Positions 20,513 through 32,562 are shown, counted from the stretch's first letter. The stretch is DNA of 64,000 nt from Symsagittifera roscoffensis (GCF_963678635.1 NC_087068.1:12470027-12534026); one strand, 5' to 3'. Notes: a model not told the origin generated them from the sequence alone. Program-made: numbers and translations.

Positions 20513-20884
20513 AAGCTTGAGTCACTCATCAAATGGTAATCAGTATCTCAAGATAATCTATTGCATATTGAAATTCCTAACAAGTAGATTCTCTGCGAAC
20601 GAAAAGAAAAACTTCATAGTTGCTGACTAAGCGAAAAAAAATTCCGCGAGATTTGATAAACATGGGATGTAGGTCAACTGGTAGAGCGCCCACTTATCAA
20701 GCCAGAAGTACGGGGAGCAATATCCCGCATCTCCGAAGTTAAGGACATCGAGTATTTAAATAACTTTCTTCAGAAAACTACTGAATATTGAAATCTTATA
20801 CAAGAAATACCTTCCCAGAAAATTTATAACCTCTTGTTTGCCGACTGAAACAAAAGCTTCCTCGACAGTTTTGTTCTAAACTAT

Positions 20885-20957
20885 GGGGATGTAGCTCAAA
20901 TGGTAGAGCGCGCGCTTTGCCTGCGAGAGGTACGGGGATCGATGCCCCGGAGCTCCA
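20885..20957 (+). tRNA. tRNA-Ala (TGC), damaged
   Basis: CGCGC stem gives G28-A42; GAGCTCC acceptor mismatches. Confidence 0.5.
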
Positions 20958-21323
20958 AAACTAGAGCCACAATTCAAATGGTAATCACTATCTCCAGATA
21001 ATCTATTGCACATTGAAATTCCTAACAAGTAGATTTTCTGCGAACGAAAAAAAAACTTCATAGTTGCTGACTAAGCGAAAAAAAATTCCACGAGATTTGA
21101 TAAACATGGGATGTAGGTCAAATAGTAGCGCGCTCACTTAGCAAGCCAGAAGTACGGGGAGCAATACCCCGCATCTCCGAAGTTAAGGACATCGAGCAAT
21201 TAATTAACTTTCTTCAGAAAACTACTGAATATTGAAGTCGTATACAAGAAACACCTTCCAAGAAAAATTTTAACCTCTTGTTTGCCGACTGAAACAAAAG
21301 CTTCCTCGACAGTCATAAATCAT

Positions 21324-21396
21324 GGGGATGTAGCTCAAATGGTAGAGCGCTTGCTTAGCATGCGAGAGGTACGGGGATCAATGCCCCGCATCTCCA
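21324..21396 (+). tRNA. tRNA-Ala (AGC), intact
   Basis: All stems paired, one T29·G41 wobble; normal loops. Confidence 0.9.
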
Positions 21397-21768
21397 AAGC
21401 TTGAGTCACTCATCAAATGGTAATCAGTATCTCAAGATAATCTATTGCATATTGAAATTCCTAACAAGTAGATTTTCTGCGAACGAAAAGAAAAACTTCA
21501 TAGTTGCTGACTAAGCGAAAAAAAAATCCGCGAGATTTGATAAACATGGGATGTAGGTCAACTGGTAGAGCGCCCACTTATCAAGCCAGAAGTACGGGGA
21601 GCAATATCCCGCATCTCCGAAGTTAAGGACATCGAGTATTTAAATAACTTTCTTCAGAAAACTACTGAATATTGAAATCTTATACAAGAAATACCTTCCC
21701 AGAAAATTTATAACCTCTTGTTTGCCGACTGAAACAAAAGCTTCCTCGACAGTTTTGTTCTAAACTAT

Positions 21769-21841
21769 GGGGATGTAGCTCAAATGGTAGAGCGCGCGCT
21801 TTGCCTGCGAGAGGTACGGGGATCGATGCCCCGGAGCTCCA
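21769..21841 (+). tRNA. tRNA-Ala (TGC), damaged
   Basis: Same lesions as 20885. Confidence 0.5.
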
Positions 21842-22207
21842 AAACTAGAGCCACAATTCAAATGGTAATCACTATCTCCAGATAATCTATTGCACATTGA
21901 AATTCCTAACAAGTAGATTTTCTGCGAACGAAAAAAAAACTTCATAGTTGCTGACTAAGCGAAAAAAAATTCCACGAGATTTGATAAACATGGGATGTAG
22001 GTCAAATAGTAGCGCGCTCACTTAGCAAGCCAGAAGTACGGGGAGCAATACCCCGCATCTCCGAAGTTAAGGACATCGAGCAATTAATTAACTTTCTTCA
22101 GAAAACTACTGAATATTGAAGTCGTATACAAGAAACACCTTCCAAGAAAAATTTTAACCTCTTGTTTGCCGACTGAAACAAAAGCTTCCTCGACAGTTTC
22201 AAATCAT

Positions 22208-22280
22208 GGGAATGTAGCTCAAATGGTAGAGCGCTCGCTTAGCATGCCAGAGGTACGGGGATCAATGCCCCGGATCTACA
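22208..22280 (+). pseudogene. tRNA-Ala (AGC), damaged
   Basis: GGGAATG, C29-C41 and GATCTAC lesions. Confidence 0.6.
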
Positions 22281-22648
22281 AAACTTGAGCCACTCATCAA
22301 ATGGTAATCATTATCTCCAGATAATCTATTGCATATTGAAATTCCTAAGTAGTAGATTTTCTGCGAAGGAAAAGAAAAACTTCATAGTTGCTGACCAAGC
22401 GAAAAAAAATTCCGCGAGATTTGATAGTAATGGGGATGTATGTCAAATGGTAGAGCGGTCACTTATCAAGCCAGAAGTACGGGGAGCAATACCCCGCATC
22501 TCCAAAGTTAAGGACATCGAGTATTTAATTAACTTTCTTCAGAAAACTACTGAATATTGAAATCCTATACAAGAAATACCTTTCCAGAAAACTTATAACC
22601 TCTTGTTTGCCGACTGAAACAAAAGCTTCCTCGACAGTTCTTAACTAT

Positions 22649-22721
22649 GGGGATGTAGCTCAAATGGTAGAGCGCTCGCTTTGCATGCGAGAGGTACGGG
22701 GAGCGATGCCCCGGAGCTCCA
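22649..22721 (+). tRNA. tRNA-Ala (TGC), damaged
   Basis: T loop AGCGATG has G55; GAGCTCC acceptor. Confidence 0.5.
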
Positions 22722-23088
22722 AAACTGGAGCCATTATTCAAATGGTAATCACTATCTCCAGATATTCTATTGCACATTGAAATTCCTAACAAGTAGATTT
22801 TCTGCGAACGAAAAGAAAAACTTCATAGTTGCTGAATAAGCGAAAAAAAATTCCGCGACGTTTGATAAACATGGGATGTAGGTCAAATGGTAAAGCGCCC
22901 ACTTATCAAGCCAGAAGTACGGGGAGCACTACCCCGCATCTCCAAAGTTAAGCACATCGAGTATTTAATTAACTTTCTTCAGAAAACTACTGAATATTGA
23001 AATCCTATACAAGAAATACCTTCCCAGAAAATTTATAACCTCTTGTTTGCCGACTGAAACAAAAGCTTCCTCGACAGTTCTAAACTAT

Positions 23089-23161
23089 GGGGATGTAGCT
23101 CAAATGGTAGAGCGCTTGCTTTGCATGCGAGAGGTACGGGGATCGATGCCCCGGATCTTCA
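23089..23161 (+). tRNA. tRNA-Ala (TGC)
   Basis: Inner arms intact (T29·G41); GATCTTC acceptor gives G7-G66 and G2·T71. Confidence 0.7.
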
Positions 23162-23526
23162 AAACTAGAGCCACTAATCAAAAAGGTAATCACTATCTCC
23201 AGATAATCTATTGCATATTGAAATTCCTAACAAGTAGATTTTCTGCGAACGAAAAAAAAACTTCATAGTTGCTGACTGAGCAAAAAAAATTCCGCGAGAT
23301 TTGATAAACATGGGATGTAGGTCAAATGGTAGAGCGCCCACTTATCAAGCCAGAAGTACGGGGAGCAATACCCCGCATCTCCAAAGTTAAGGACATCGAG
23401 TTTCTAATTAACTTTCTTCAGAAAACTACTGAATATTGAAATCTTATACAAGAAATACCTTCCCAGAAAATTTATAACCTTTGTTTGCTGACTGAAACCA
23501 AAGCTTCCTCGACAGTTCCAAATTAA

Positions 23527-23599
23527 AGGGATGTAGCTCGAATGGTAGAGCGCTCGCTTAGCATGCCAGAGGTACGGGGATCAATGCCCCGGATCTACA
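23527..23599 (+). pseudogene. tRNA-Ala (AGC), damaged
   Basis: A1, C29-C41 and GATCTAC lesions. Confidence 0.6.
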
Positions 23600-23692
23600 A
23601 AACTTGAGCCACTCATCAAATGGTAATTATTATCTCCAGATAATCTATTGCATATTGAAATTCCTAAGTAGTAGATTTTCTGCGAAGGAAAA

Positions 23693-23708
23693 GAGAGGTA
23701 CGGGGAGG
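23693..23708 (+). pseudogene. tRNA-Ala internal fragment in spacer
   Basis: About 14 nt (GAGAGGTACGGGGA) matching tRNA positions 41-54 sit inside the A spacer, replacing the usual AACTTCATAGTTGCTGACTA segment. Confidence 0.65.
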
Positions 23709-23737
23709 AAAAAAAATTCCGCGAGATTTGATGAACA

Positions 23738-23809
23738 TGGGATGTAGGTCAAATGGTAGAGCGCCCACTTATCAAGCCAGAAGTACGGGGATCGATGCCC
23801 GCATCGCCA
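23738..23809 (+). pseudogene. B/A hybrid tRNA relic
   Basis: 5' part B (T1, G11, broken anticodon arm), 3' part A (T loop ATCGATG, A spacer). T-stem one base short; CATCGCC acceptor. Confidence 0.75.
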
Positions 23810-24176
23810 AAGCTAGAGCCACTCATCAAATGGTAATCACTATCTCCAGATAATCTATTGCATATTGAAATTCCTAACAAGTAGATTTTCTGCGAACGAA
23901 AAGAAAAACTTCATAGTTGCTGACTAAGCGAAAAAAAATTCCGCGACATTTGATAAACATGGGATGTAGGTCAAATGGTAAAGCGCCCACTTATCAAGCC
24001 AGAAGTACGGGGAGCAATACCCCGCATCTCCAAAGTTAAGGACATCGAGTTTTTAATTAACTTTCTTCAGAAAACTACTGAATATTGAAATCTTATACAA
24101 GAAATACCTTCCCAGAAAATTTATAACATCTTGTTTGCCGACTGAAACAAAAGCTTCCTCGACAGTTCTAAACTAT

Positions 24177-24249
24177 GGGGATGTAGCTCAAATGGTAGAG
24201 AGCTTGCTTTGCATGCGAGAGGTACGGGGATCGATGCCCCGGATCTTCA
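24177..24249 (+). tRNA. tRNA-Ala (TGC), damaged
   Basis: G10-A25 (GAGA), GATCTTC acceptor. Confidence 0.55.
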
Positions 24250-24399
24250 CTACTAGAGCCACTTATCAAAAAGGTAATCACTATCTCCAGATAATCTATT
24301 GCATATTGAAATTCCTATCAAGTAGATTTTCTGCGAACGAAGAAAAAACTTCATAGTTGCTGACTGAGCGAAAAAAAATTCCGAGAGATTTGATGAACA

Positions 24400-24472
24400 T
24401 GGGATGTAGGTCAAATGGTAGAGCGCCCACTTATCAAGCCAGAAGTACGGGGATCGATGCCCCGCATCTCCA
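24400..24472 (+). pseudogene. B/A hybrid tRNA relic
   Basis: B 5' half with ATC loop, A 3' half with full T stem and CATCTCCA. Confidence 0.75.
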
Positions 24473-24838
24473 AAGCTAGAGCCACTCATCAAATGGTAAT
24501 CACTATCTCCAGATAATCTATTGCATATTGAAATTCCTAACAAGTAGATTTTCTGCGAACGAAAAGAAAAACTTCATAGTTGCTGACTAAGCGAAAAAAA
24601 ATTCCGCGACATTTGATAAACATGGGATGTAGGTCAAATGGTAAAGCGCCCACTTATCAAGCCAGAAGTACGGGGAGCACTATCCCTCATCTCCAAAGTT
24701 AAGGACATCGAGTTTTTAATTAACTTTCTTCAGAAAACTACTGAATATTGAAATCTTATCCAATAATACCTTCCCAGAAAATTCATAACCTTTTGTTTGC
24801 CGACTGAAACAAAAGCTTCCTCGACAGTTCTAAACTAT

Positions 24839-24910
24839 GGGGATGTAGCTCAAATGGTAGAGCGCTTGCTTTGCAAGCGAGAGGTACGGGGATCGATGCC
24901 CGGATCTTCA
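24839..24910 (+). pseudogene. tRNA-Ala (TGC), 72 nt
   Basis: Loop TTTGCAA; one base missing from the T-stem 3' strand. Confidence 0.6.
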
Positions 24911-25060
24911 AAACTAGAGCCACTTATCAAAAAGGTAATCACTATCTCCAGATAATCTATTGCATATTGAAATTCCTATCAAGTAGATTTTCTGCGAACG
25001 AAGAAAAAACTTCATAGTTGCTGACTGAGCGAAAAAAAATTCCGCGAGATTTGATGAACA

Positions 25061-25132
25061 TGGGATGTAGGTCAAATGGTAGAGCGCCCTATTATCAAGC
25101 CAGAAGTACGGGGATCGATGCCCGCATCGCCA
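25061..25132 (+). pseudogene. B/A hybrid tRNA relic
   Basis: Variant anticodon arm CCCTA TTATCAA GCCAG; T-stem one base short; CATCGCC. Confidence 0.75.
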
Positions 25133-25499
25133 AAGCTAGAGCCACTCATCAAATGGTAATCACTATCTCCAGATAATCTATTGCATATTGAAATTCCTAA
25201 CAAGTAGATTTTCTGCGAACGAAAAGAAAAACTTCATAGTTGCTGACTAAGCGAAAAAAAATTCCGCGACATTTGATAAACATGGGATGTAGGTCAAATG
25301 GTAAAGCGCCCACTTATCAAGCCAGAAGTACGGGGAGCACTACCCCGTATCTCCAAAGTTAAGGACATCGAGTTTTTAATTAACTTTCTTCAGAAAACTA
25401 CTGAATATTGAAATCTTATACAAGAAATACCTTCCCAGAAAATTTATAACCTCTTGTTTGCCGACTGAAACAAAAGTTTCCTCGACAGTTCTAAACTAT

Positions 25500-25572
25500 G
25501 GGGATGTAGCTCAAATGGTAGAGCGCTTCCTTTGCATGCGAGAGGTACGGTGATCGATGCCCCGGATCTTCA
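25500..25572 (+). tRNA. tRNA-Ala (TGC), damaged
   Basis: C30-C40, CGGTG T stem, GATCTTC acceptor. Confidence 0.45.
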
Positions 25573-25722
25573 CTACTAGAGCCACTTATCAAAAAGGTAA
25601 TCACTATCTCCAGATAATCTATTGCATATTGAAATTCCTATCAAGTAGATTTTCTGCGAACGAAGAAAAAACTTCATAGTTGCTGACTGAGCGAAAAAAA
25701 ATTCCGCGAGATTTGATGAACA

Positions 25723-25794
25723 TGGGATGTAGGTCAAATGGTAGAGCGCCCTATTATCAAGCCAGAAGTACGGGGATCGATGCCCGCATCGCCA
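25723..25794 (+). pseudogene. B/A hybrid tRNA relic
   Basis: Same as 25061. Confidence 0.75.
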
Positions 25795-26161
25795 AAGCTA
25801 GAGCCACTCATCAAATGGTAATCACTATCTCCAGATAATCTATTGCATATTGAAATTCCTAACAAGTAGATTTTCTGCGAACGAAAAGAAAAACTTCATA
25901 GTTGCTGACTAAGCGAAAAAAAATTCCGCGACATTTGATAAACATGGGATGTAGGTCAAATGGTAAAGCGCCCACTTATCAAGCCAGAAGTACGGGGAGC
26001 ACTACCCCGCATCTCCAAAGTTAAGGACATCGAGTTTTTAATTAACTTTCTTCAGAAAACTACTGAATATTGAAATCTTATACAAGAAATACCTTCCCAG
26101 AAAATTTATAACCTCTTGTTTGCCGACTGAAACAAAAGTTTCCTCGACAGTTCTAAACTAT

Positions 26162-26233
26162 GGGGATGTAGCTCAAATGGTAGAGCGCTTGCTTTGCAAG
26201 CGAGAGGTACGGGGATCGATGCCCGGATCTTCA
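26162..26233 (+). pseudogene. tRNA-Ala (TGC), 72 nt
   Basis: Same one-base deletion as 24839. Confidence 0.6.
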
Positions 26234-26383
26234 AAACTAGAGCCACTTATCAAAAAGGTAATCACTATCTCCAGATAATCTATTGCATATTGAAATTCCT
26301 ATCAAGTAGATTTTCTGCGAACGAAGAAAAAACTTCATAGTTGCTGACTGAGCGAAAAAAAATTCCGCGAGATTTGATGAACA

Positions 26384-26455
26384 TGGGATGTAGGTCAAAT
26401 GGTAGAGCGCCCTATTATCAAGCCAGAAGTACGGGGATCGATGCCCGCATCGCCA
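26384..26455 (+). pseudogene. B/A hybrid tRNA relic
   Basis: Same as 25061. Confidence 0.75.
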
Positions 26456-26822
26456 AAGCTAGAGCCACTCATCAAATGGTAATCACTATCTCCAGATAAT
26501 CTATTGCATATTGAAATTCCTAACAAGTAGATTTTCTGCGAACGAAAAGAAAAACTTCATAGTTGCTGACTAAGCGAAAAAAAATTCCGCGACATTTGAT
26601 AAACATGGGATGTAGGTCAAATGGTAAAGCGCCCACTTATCAAGCCAGAAGTACGGGGAGCACTACCCCGTATCTCCAAAGTTAAGGACATCGAGTTTTT
26701 AATTAACTTTCTTCAGAAAACTACTGAATATTGAAATCTTATACAAGAAATACCTTCCCAGAAAATTTATAACCTCTTGTTTGCCGACTGAAACAAAAGT
26801 TTCCTCGACAGTTCTAAACTAT

Positions 26823-26895
26823 GGGGATGTAGCTCAAATGGTAGAGCGCTTGCTTTGCATGCGAGAGGTACGGTGATCGATGCCCCGGATCTTCA
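26823..26895 (+). tRNA. tRNA-Ala (TGC), weak T stem
   Basis: CGGTG T stem with T52-C62; GATCTTC acceptor. Confidence 0.5.
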
Positions 26896-27045
26896 CTACT
26901 AGAGCCACTTATCAAAAAGGTAATCACTATCTCCAGATAATCTATTGCATATTGAAATTCCTATCAAGTAGATTTTCTGCGAACGAAGAAAAAACTTCAT
27001 AGTTGCTGACTGAGCGAAAAAAAATTCCGCGAGATTTGATGAACA

Positions 27046-27117
27046 TGGGATGTAGGTCAAATGGTAGAGCGCCCTATTATCAAGCCAGAAGTACGGGGAT
27101 CGATGCCCGCATCGCCA
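27046..27117 (+). pseudogene. B/A hybrid tRNA relic
   Basis: Same as 25061. Confidence 0.75.
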
Positions 27118-27484
27118 AAGCTAGAGCCACTCATCAAATGGTAATCACTATCTCCAGATAATCTATTGCATATTGAAATTCCTAACAAGTAGATTTTCTG
27201 CGAACGAAAAGAAAAACTTCATAGTTGCTGACTAAGCGAAAAAAAATTCCGCGACATTTGATAAACATGGGATGTAGGTCAAATGGTAAAGCGCCCACTT
27301 ATCAAGCCAGAAGTACGGGGAGCACTACCCCGTATCTCCAAAGTTAAGGACATCGAGTTTTTAATTAACTTTCTTCAGAAAACTACTGAATATTGAAATC
27401 TTATACAAGAAATACCTTCCCAGAAAATTTATAACCTCTTGTTTGCCGACTGAAACAAAAGTTTCCTCGACAGTTCTAAACTAT

Positions 27485-27557
27485 GGGGATGTAGCTCAAA
27501 TGGTAGAGCGCTTGCTTTGCATGCGAGAGGTACGGTGATCGATGCCCCGGATCTTCA
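27485..27557 (+). tRNA. tRNA-Ala (TGC), weak T stem
   Basis: Same as 26823. Confidence 0.5.
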
Positions 27558-27707
27558 CTACTAGAGCCACTTATCAAAAAGGTAATCACTATCTCCAGAT
27601 AATCTATTGCATATTGAAATTCCTATCAAGTAGATTTTCTGCGAACGAAGAAAAAACTTCATAGTTGCTGACTGAGCGAAAAAAAATTCCGCGAGATTTG
27701 ATGAACA

Positions 27708-27780
27708 TGGGATGTAGGTCAAATGGTAGAGCGCCCACTTATCAAGCCAGAAGTACGGGAATCGATGCCCCGCATCTCCA
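27708..27780 (+). pseudogene. B/A hybrid tRNA relic
   Basis: Full-length A 3' half; A53 in CGGGA. Confidence 0.75.
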
Positions 27781-28147
27781 AAGCTAGAGCCACTCATCAA
27801 ATGGTAATCACTATCTCCAGATAATCTATTGCATATTGAAATTCTTAACAAGTAGATTTTCTGCGAACGAAAAGAAAAACTTCATAGTTGCTGACTAAGC
27901 GAAAAAAAATTCCGCGACATTTGATAAACATGGGATGTAGGTCAAATGGTAAAGCGCCCACTTATCAAGCCAGAAGTACGGGGAGCACTACCCCGCATCT
28001 CCAAAATTAAGGACATCGAGTTTTTAATTAACTTTCTTCAGAAAACTACTGAATATTGAAATCTTATACAAGAAATACCTTCCCAGAAAATTTATAACCT
28101 CTTGTTTGCCGACTGAAACAAAAGCTTCCTCGACAGTTCTAAACTAT

Positions 28148-28220
28148 GGGGATGCAGCTCAAATGGTAGAGCGCTTGCTTTGCATGCGAGAGGTACGGGG
28201 ATCGATGCCCCGGATCTTCA
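28148..28220 (+). tRNA. tRNA-Ala (TGC), C8
   Basis: C8 replaces the invariant T8; GATCTTC acceptor; other arms intact. Confidence 0.6.
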
Positions 28221-28370
28221 AAACTAGAGCCACTTATCAAAAAGGTAAGCACTATCTCCAGATAATCTAATGCATATTGAAATCCCTATCAAGTAGATTT
28301 TCTGCGAACGAAGAAAAAACTTCATAGTTGCTGACTGAGCGAAAAAAAATTCCGCGAGATTTGATGAACA

Positions 28371-28443
28371 TGGGATGTAAGTCAAATGGTAGAGCGCCCA
28401 CTTATCAAGCCAGAAGTACGGGGATCGATGCCCCGCATCTCCA
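28371..28443 (+). pseudogene. B/A hybrid tRNA relic
   Basis: As 24400, with A10 in the D stem (TAAGTC). Confidence 0.75.
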
Positions 28444-28810
28444 AAGCTAGAGCCACTCATCAAATGGTAATCACTATCTCCAGATAATCTATTGCATATT
28501 GAAATTCCTAACAAGTAGATTTTCTGCGAACGAAAAGAAAAACTTCATAGTTGCTGACTAAGCGAAAAAAAATTCCGCGACATTTGATAAACATGGGATG
28601 TAGGTCAAATGGTAAAGCGCCCACTTATCAAGCCAGAAGTATGGGGAGCACTACCCCGCATCTCCAAAGTTAAGCACATCGAGTATTTAATTAACTTTCT
28701 TCAGAAAACTACTGAATATTGAAATCCTATACAAGAAATACCTTCCCAGAAAATTCATAACCTCTTGTTTGCCGACTGAAACAAAAGCTTCCTCGACAGT
28801 TCTAAACTAT

Positions 28811-28883
28811 GGGGATGTAGCTCAAATGGTAGAGCGCTTGCTTTGCATGCGAGAGGTACGGGGATCGATGCCCCGGATCTTCA
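28811..28883 (+). tRNA. tRNA-Ala (TGC)
   Basis: Inner arms intact; GATCTTC acceptor. First downstream T4 at 28961-28964, 78 nt away. Confidence 0.7.
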
Positions 28884-29250
28884 AAACTACAGCCACTTAT
28901 CAAAAAGGTAATCACTATCTCCAGATAATCTATTGCATATTGAAATTCCTATCAAGTAGATTTTCTGCGAACGAAGAAAAAACTTCATAGTTGCTGACTA
29001 AGCGAAAAAAAATTCCGCGACATTTGATAAACATGGGATGTAGGTCAAATCGTGAAGCGCCCACTTATCAAGCCAGAAATACGGGGAGCACTACCCCGCA
29101 TCTCCAAAGTTAAACACATCGAGTATTTAATTCACTTTCTTCAGAAAACTACTGAATATTGAAGTCTTTTACAAGAAATACCTTCCAAGAAAAATTTTAA
29201 CCTCTTGTTTGCCGACTGAAACAAAAGCTTCCTCGATAGTTATGAATCAT

Positions 29251-29323
29251 GGGGATGTAGCTCAAATGGTAGAGCGCTCACTAAGCATGCGAGAGGTACG
29301 GTGATCGATGCCCCGGATCTCCA
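29251..29323 (+). tRNA. tRNA-Ala (AGC), damaged
   Basis: Loop TAAGCAT has A33; A30-C40; CGGTG T stem; G7-G66. Confidence 0.45.
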
Positions 29324-29689
29324 AAACTAGAGCCACTCATTAAATGGTAATCACTATCTCCAGATAATCTATTGCATATTGAAATTCCTATCAAGTAGAT
29401 TTTCTGCGAACGAAAAGAAAAACTTCATAGTTGCTGACTAAGCGAAAAAAAATTCCGCGACATTTGATAAACATGGGATGTAGGTCAAATGGTGAAGCGC
29501 CCACTTATCAAGCCAGAAGTACGGGGAGCACTACCCCGCATCTCTAAAGTTAAACACATCGAGTATTTAATTAACTTTCTTCAGAAAACTTTGAATATTG
29601 AAATCCTATACAAGAAATACCTTCCCAGAAAATTCATAACCTCTTGTTTGCCGACTGAAACAAAAGCTTCCTCGACAGTTCTTAACTAT

Positions 29690-29762
29690 GGGGATGTAGC
29701 TCAAATGGTAGAGCGCTTGCTTTGCATGGGAGAGGTACGGGGATCGATGCCCCGGATCTTCA
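29690..29762 (+). tRNA. tRNA-Ala (TGC), damaged
   Basis: G30-G40 (GGGAG); GATCTTC acceptor. Confidence 0.55.
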
Positions 29763-30133
29763 AAACTAGAGCCACTTATCAAAAAGGTAATCACTATCTC
29801 CAGATAATCTATTGCATATTGAAATTCCTATCAAGTAGATTTTTTGCGAACGAAAAAAAAAACTTCATAGTTGCTGACTAAGCGAAAAAAAATTCCGCGA
29901 CATTTGATAAACATGGGATGTAGGTCAAATGGTAAAGCGCCCACTTATCAAGCCAGAAGTACGGGGAGCACTACCACGCATCTCCAAAGTTAAGCACATC
30001 GAGTATTTAATTAACTTTCTTCAGAAAACTACTGAATATTGAAATCCTATACAAGAAATACCTTCCCAGAAAACTTATAACCTCTTGTTTGCCGACTGAA
30101 ACAAAAAAAGCTTCCTCGACAGTTCTAAACTAT

Positions 30134-30206
30134 GGGGATGTAGCTCAAATGGTAGAGCGCTCACTTAGCATGCGAGAGGTACGGTGATCGATGCCCCGGA
30201 TCTTCA
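30134..30206 (+). tRNA. tRNA-Ala (AGC), damaged
   Basis: CTCAC stem gives A30-C40; CGGTG; GATCTTC. Confidence 0.5.
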
Positions 30207-30573
30207 AAACTAGAGCCACTTATCAAAAAGGTAATCACTATCTCCAGATAATCTATTGCATATTGAAATTCCTATCAAGTAGATTTTCTGCGAACGAAGA
30301 AAAAACTTCATAGTTGCTGACTGAGCGAAAAATAATTCCGCGAGATTTGATGAACATGGGATGTAGGTCAAATGGTAGAGCGCCCACTTATCAAGCCAGA
30401 AGTACGGGGAGCACTACCCCGCATCTCCAAAGTTAAGCACATCGAGTATTTAATTAACTTTCTTCAGAAAACTACTGAATATTGAAATCTTATACAAGAA
30501 ATACCTTCCCAGAAAATTTATAACCTCTTGTTTGCCGACTGAAACAAAAGTTTCCTCGACAGTTCTAAACTAT

Positions 30574-30646
30574 GGGGATGTAGCTCAAATGGTAGAGCGC
30601 TTGCTTTGCATGCGAGAGGTACGGTGATCGATGCCCCGGATCTTCA
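30574..30646 (+). tRNA. tRNA-Ala (TGC), weak T stem
   Basis: CGGTG T stem; GATCTTC acceptor. Confidence 0.5.
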
Positions 30647-31014
30647 CTACTAGAGCCACTTATCAAAAAGGTAATCACTATCTCCAGATAATCTATTGCA
30701 TATTGAAATTCCTAACAAGTAGATTTTCTGCGAACGAAAAGAAAAACTTCATAGTTGCTGACTAAGCGAAAAAAAATTCCGCGACATTTGATAAACATGG
30801 GATGTAGGTCAAATGGTAAAGCGCCCACTTATCAAGCCAGAAGTACGGGGAGCACTACCCCGTATCTCCAAAGTTAAGGACATCGAGTTTTTAATTAACT
30901 TTCTTCAGAAAACTACTGAATATTGAAATCTTATACAAGAAATACCTTCCCAGAAAATTTATAACCTCTTGTTTGCCGACTGAAACAAAAGTTTCCTCGA
31001 CAGTTCTAAACTAT

Positions 31015-31087
31015 GGGGATGTAGCTCAAATGGTAGAGCGCTTACTTTGCATGCGAGAGGTACGGTGATCGATGCCCCGGATCTTCA
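31015..31087 (+). tRNA. tRNA-Ala (TGC), damaged
   Basis: CTTAC stem gives A30-C40; CGGTG; GATCTTC. Confidence 0.45.
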
Positions 31088-31237
31088 CTACTAGAGCCAC
31101 TTATCAAAAAGGTAATCACTATCTCCAGATAATCTATTGCATATTGAAATTCCTATCAAGTAGATTTTCTGCGAACGAAGAAAAAACTTCATAGTTGCTG
31201 ACTGAGCGAAAAAAAATTCCGCGAGATTTGATGAACA

Positions 31238-31309
31238 TGGGATGTAGGTCAAATGGTAGAGCGCCGTATTATCAAGCCAGAAGTACGGGGATCGATGCCC
31301 GCATCGCCA
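31238..31309 (+). pseudogene. B/A hybrid tRNA relic
   Basis: As 27046 with CCGTA in the anticodon arm. Confidence 0.75.
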
Positions 31310-31676
31310 AAGCTAGAGCCACTCATCAAATGGTAATCACTATCTCCAGATAATCTATTGCATATTGAAATTCCTAACAAGTAGATTTTCTGCGAACGAA
31401 AAGAAAAACTTCATAGTTGCTGACTAAGCGAAAAAAAATTCCGCGACATTTGATAAACATGGGATGTAGGTCAAATGGTAAAGCGCCCACTTATCAAGCC
31501 AGAAGTACGGGGAGCACTACCCCGCATCTCCAAAGTTAAGGACATCGAGTTTTTAATTAACTTTCTTCAGAAAACTACTGAATATTGAAATCTTATACAA
31601 GAAATACCTTCCCAGAAATTTTATAACCTCTTGTTTGCCGACTGAAACAAAAGTTTCCTCGACAGTTCTAAACTAT

Positions 31677-31749
31677 GGGGATGTAGCTCAAATGGTAGAG
31701 CGCTTGCTTTGCATGCGAGAGGTACGGTGATCGATGCCCCGGATCTTCA
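31677..31749 (+). tRNA. tRNA-Ala (TGC), weak T stem
   Basis: Copy of 27485. Confidence 0.5.
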
Positions 31750-31899
31750 CTACTAGAGCCACTTATCAAAAAGGTAATCACTATCTCCAGATAATCTATT
31801 GCATATTGAAATTCCTATCAAGTAGATTTTCTGCGAACGAAGAAAAAACTTCATAGTTGCTGACTGAGCGAAAAAAAATTCCGCGAGATTTGATGAACA

Positions 31900-31972
31900 T
31901 GGGATGTAGGTCAAATGGTAGAGCGCCCACTTATCAAGCAGGAAGTACGGGGATCGATGCCCCGCATCTCCA
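31900..31972 (+). pseudogene. B/A hybrid tRNA relic
   Basis: Copy of 27708 with GCAGG at 39-43 and an intact T stem. Confidence 0.75.
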
Positions 31973-32339
31973 AAGCTAGAGCCACTCATCAAATGGTAAT
32001 CACTATCTCCAGATAATCTATTGCATATTGAAATTCCTAACAAGTAGATTTTCTGCGAACGAAAAAAAAAACTTCATAGTTGCTGACTAAGCGAAAAAAA
32101 ATTCCGCGACATTTGATAAACATGGGATGTAGGTCAAATGGTAAAGCGCCCACTTATCAAGCCAGAAGTACGGGGAGCACTACCCCGCATCTCCAAAATT
32201 AAGGACATCGAGTTTTTAATTAACTTTCTTCAGAAAACTACTGAATATTGAAATCTTATACAAGAAATACCTTCCCAGAAAATTTATAACCTCTTGTTTG
32301 CCGACTGAAACAAAAGCTTCCTCGACAGTTCTAAACTAT

Positions 32340-32412
32340 GGGGATGCAGCTCAAATGGTAGAGCGCTTGCTTTGCATGCGAGAGGTACGGGGATCGATGC
32401 CCCGGATCTTCA
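32340..32412 (+). tRNA. tRNA-Ala (TGC), C8
   Basis: Copy of 28148. Confidence 0.6.
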
Positions 32413-32562
32413 AAACTAGAGCCACTTATCAAAAAGGTAAGCACTATCTCCAGATAATCTAATGCATATTGAAATCCCTATCAAGTAGATTTTCTGCGAA
32501 CGAAGAAAAAACTTCATAGTTGCTGACTGAGCGAAAAAAAATTCCGCGAGATTTGATGAACA

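Larger units (their letters stand above)
20300..22197 (+). repeat. 884-bp duplication
   Basis: A copies 20440 and 20885 recur at 21324 and 21769. The first pair differs in the D loop (CG against GG), the second pair is identical. Confidence 0.85.
23738..28443 (+). repeat. 662-bp trimers (A + B/A hybrid + B)
   Basis: A copies at 24177, 24839, 25500, 26162, 26823, 27485 and 28148 are 661-663 bp apart. Each trimer holds an A tRNA with A spacer, a hybrid tRNA with A spacer, and a B relic with B spacer. The extra monomer is explained by exchange between misaligned A and B halves. Confidence 0.88.
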
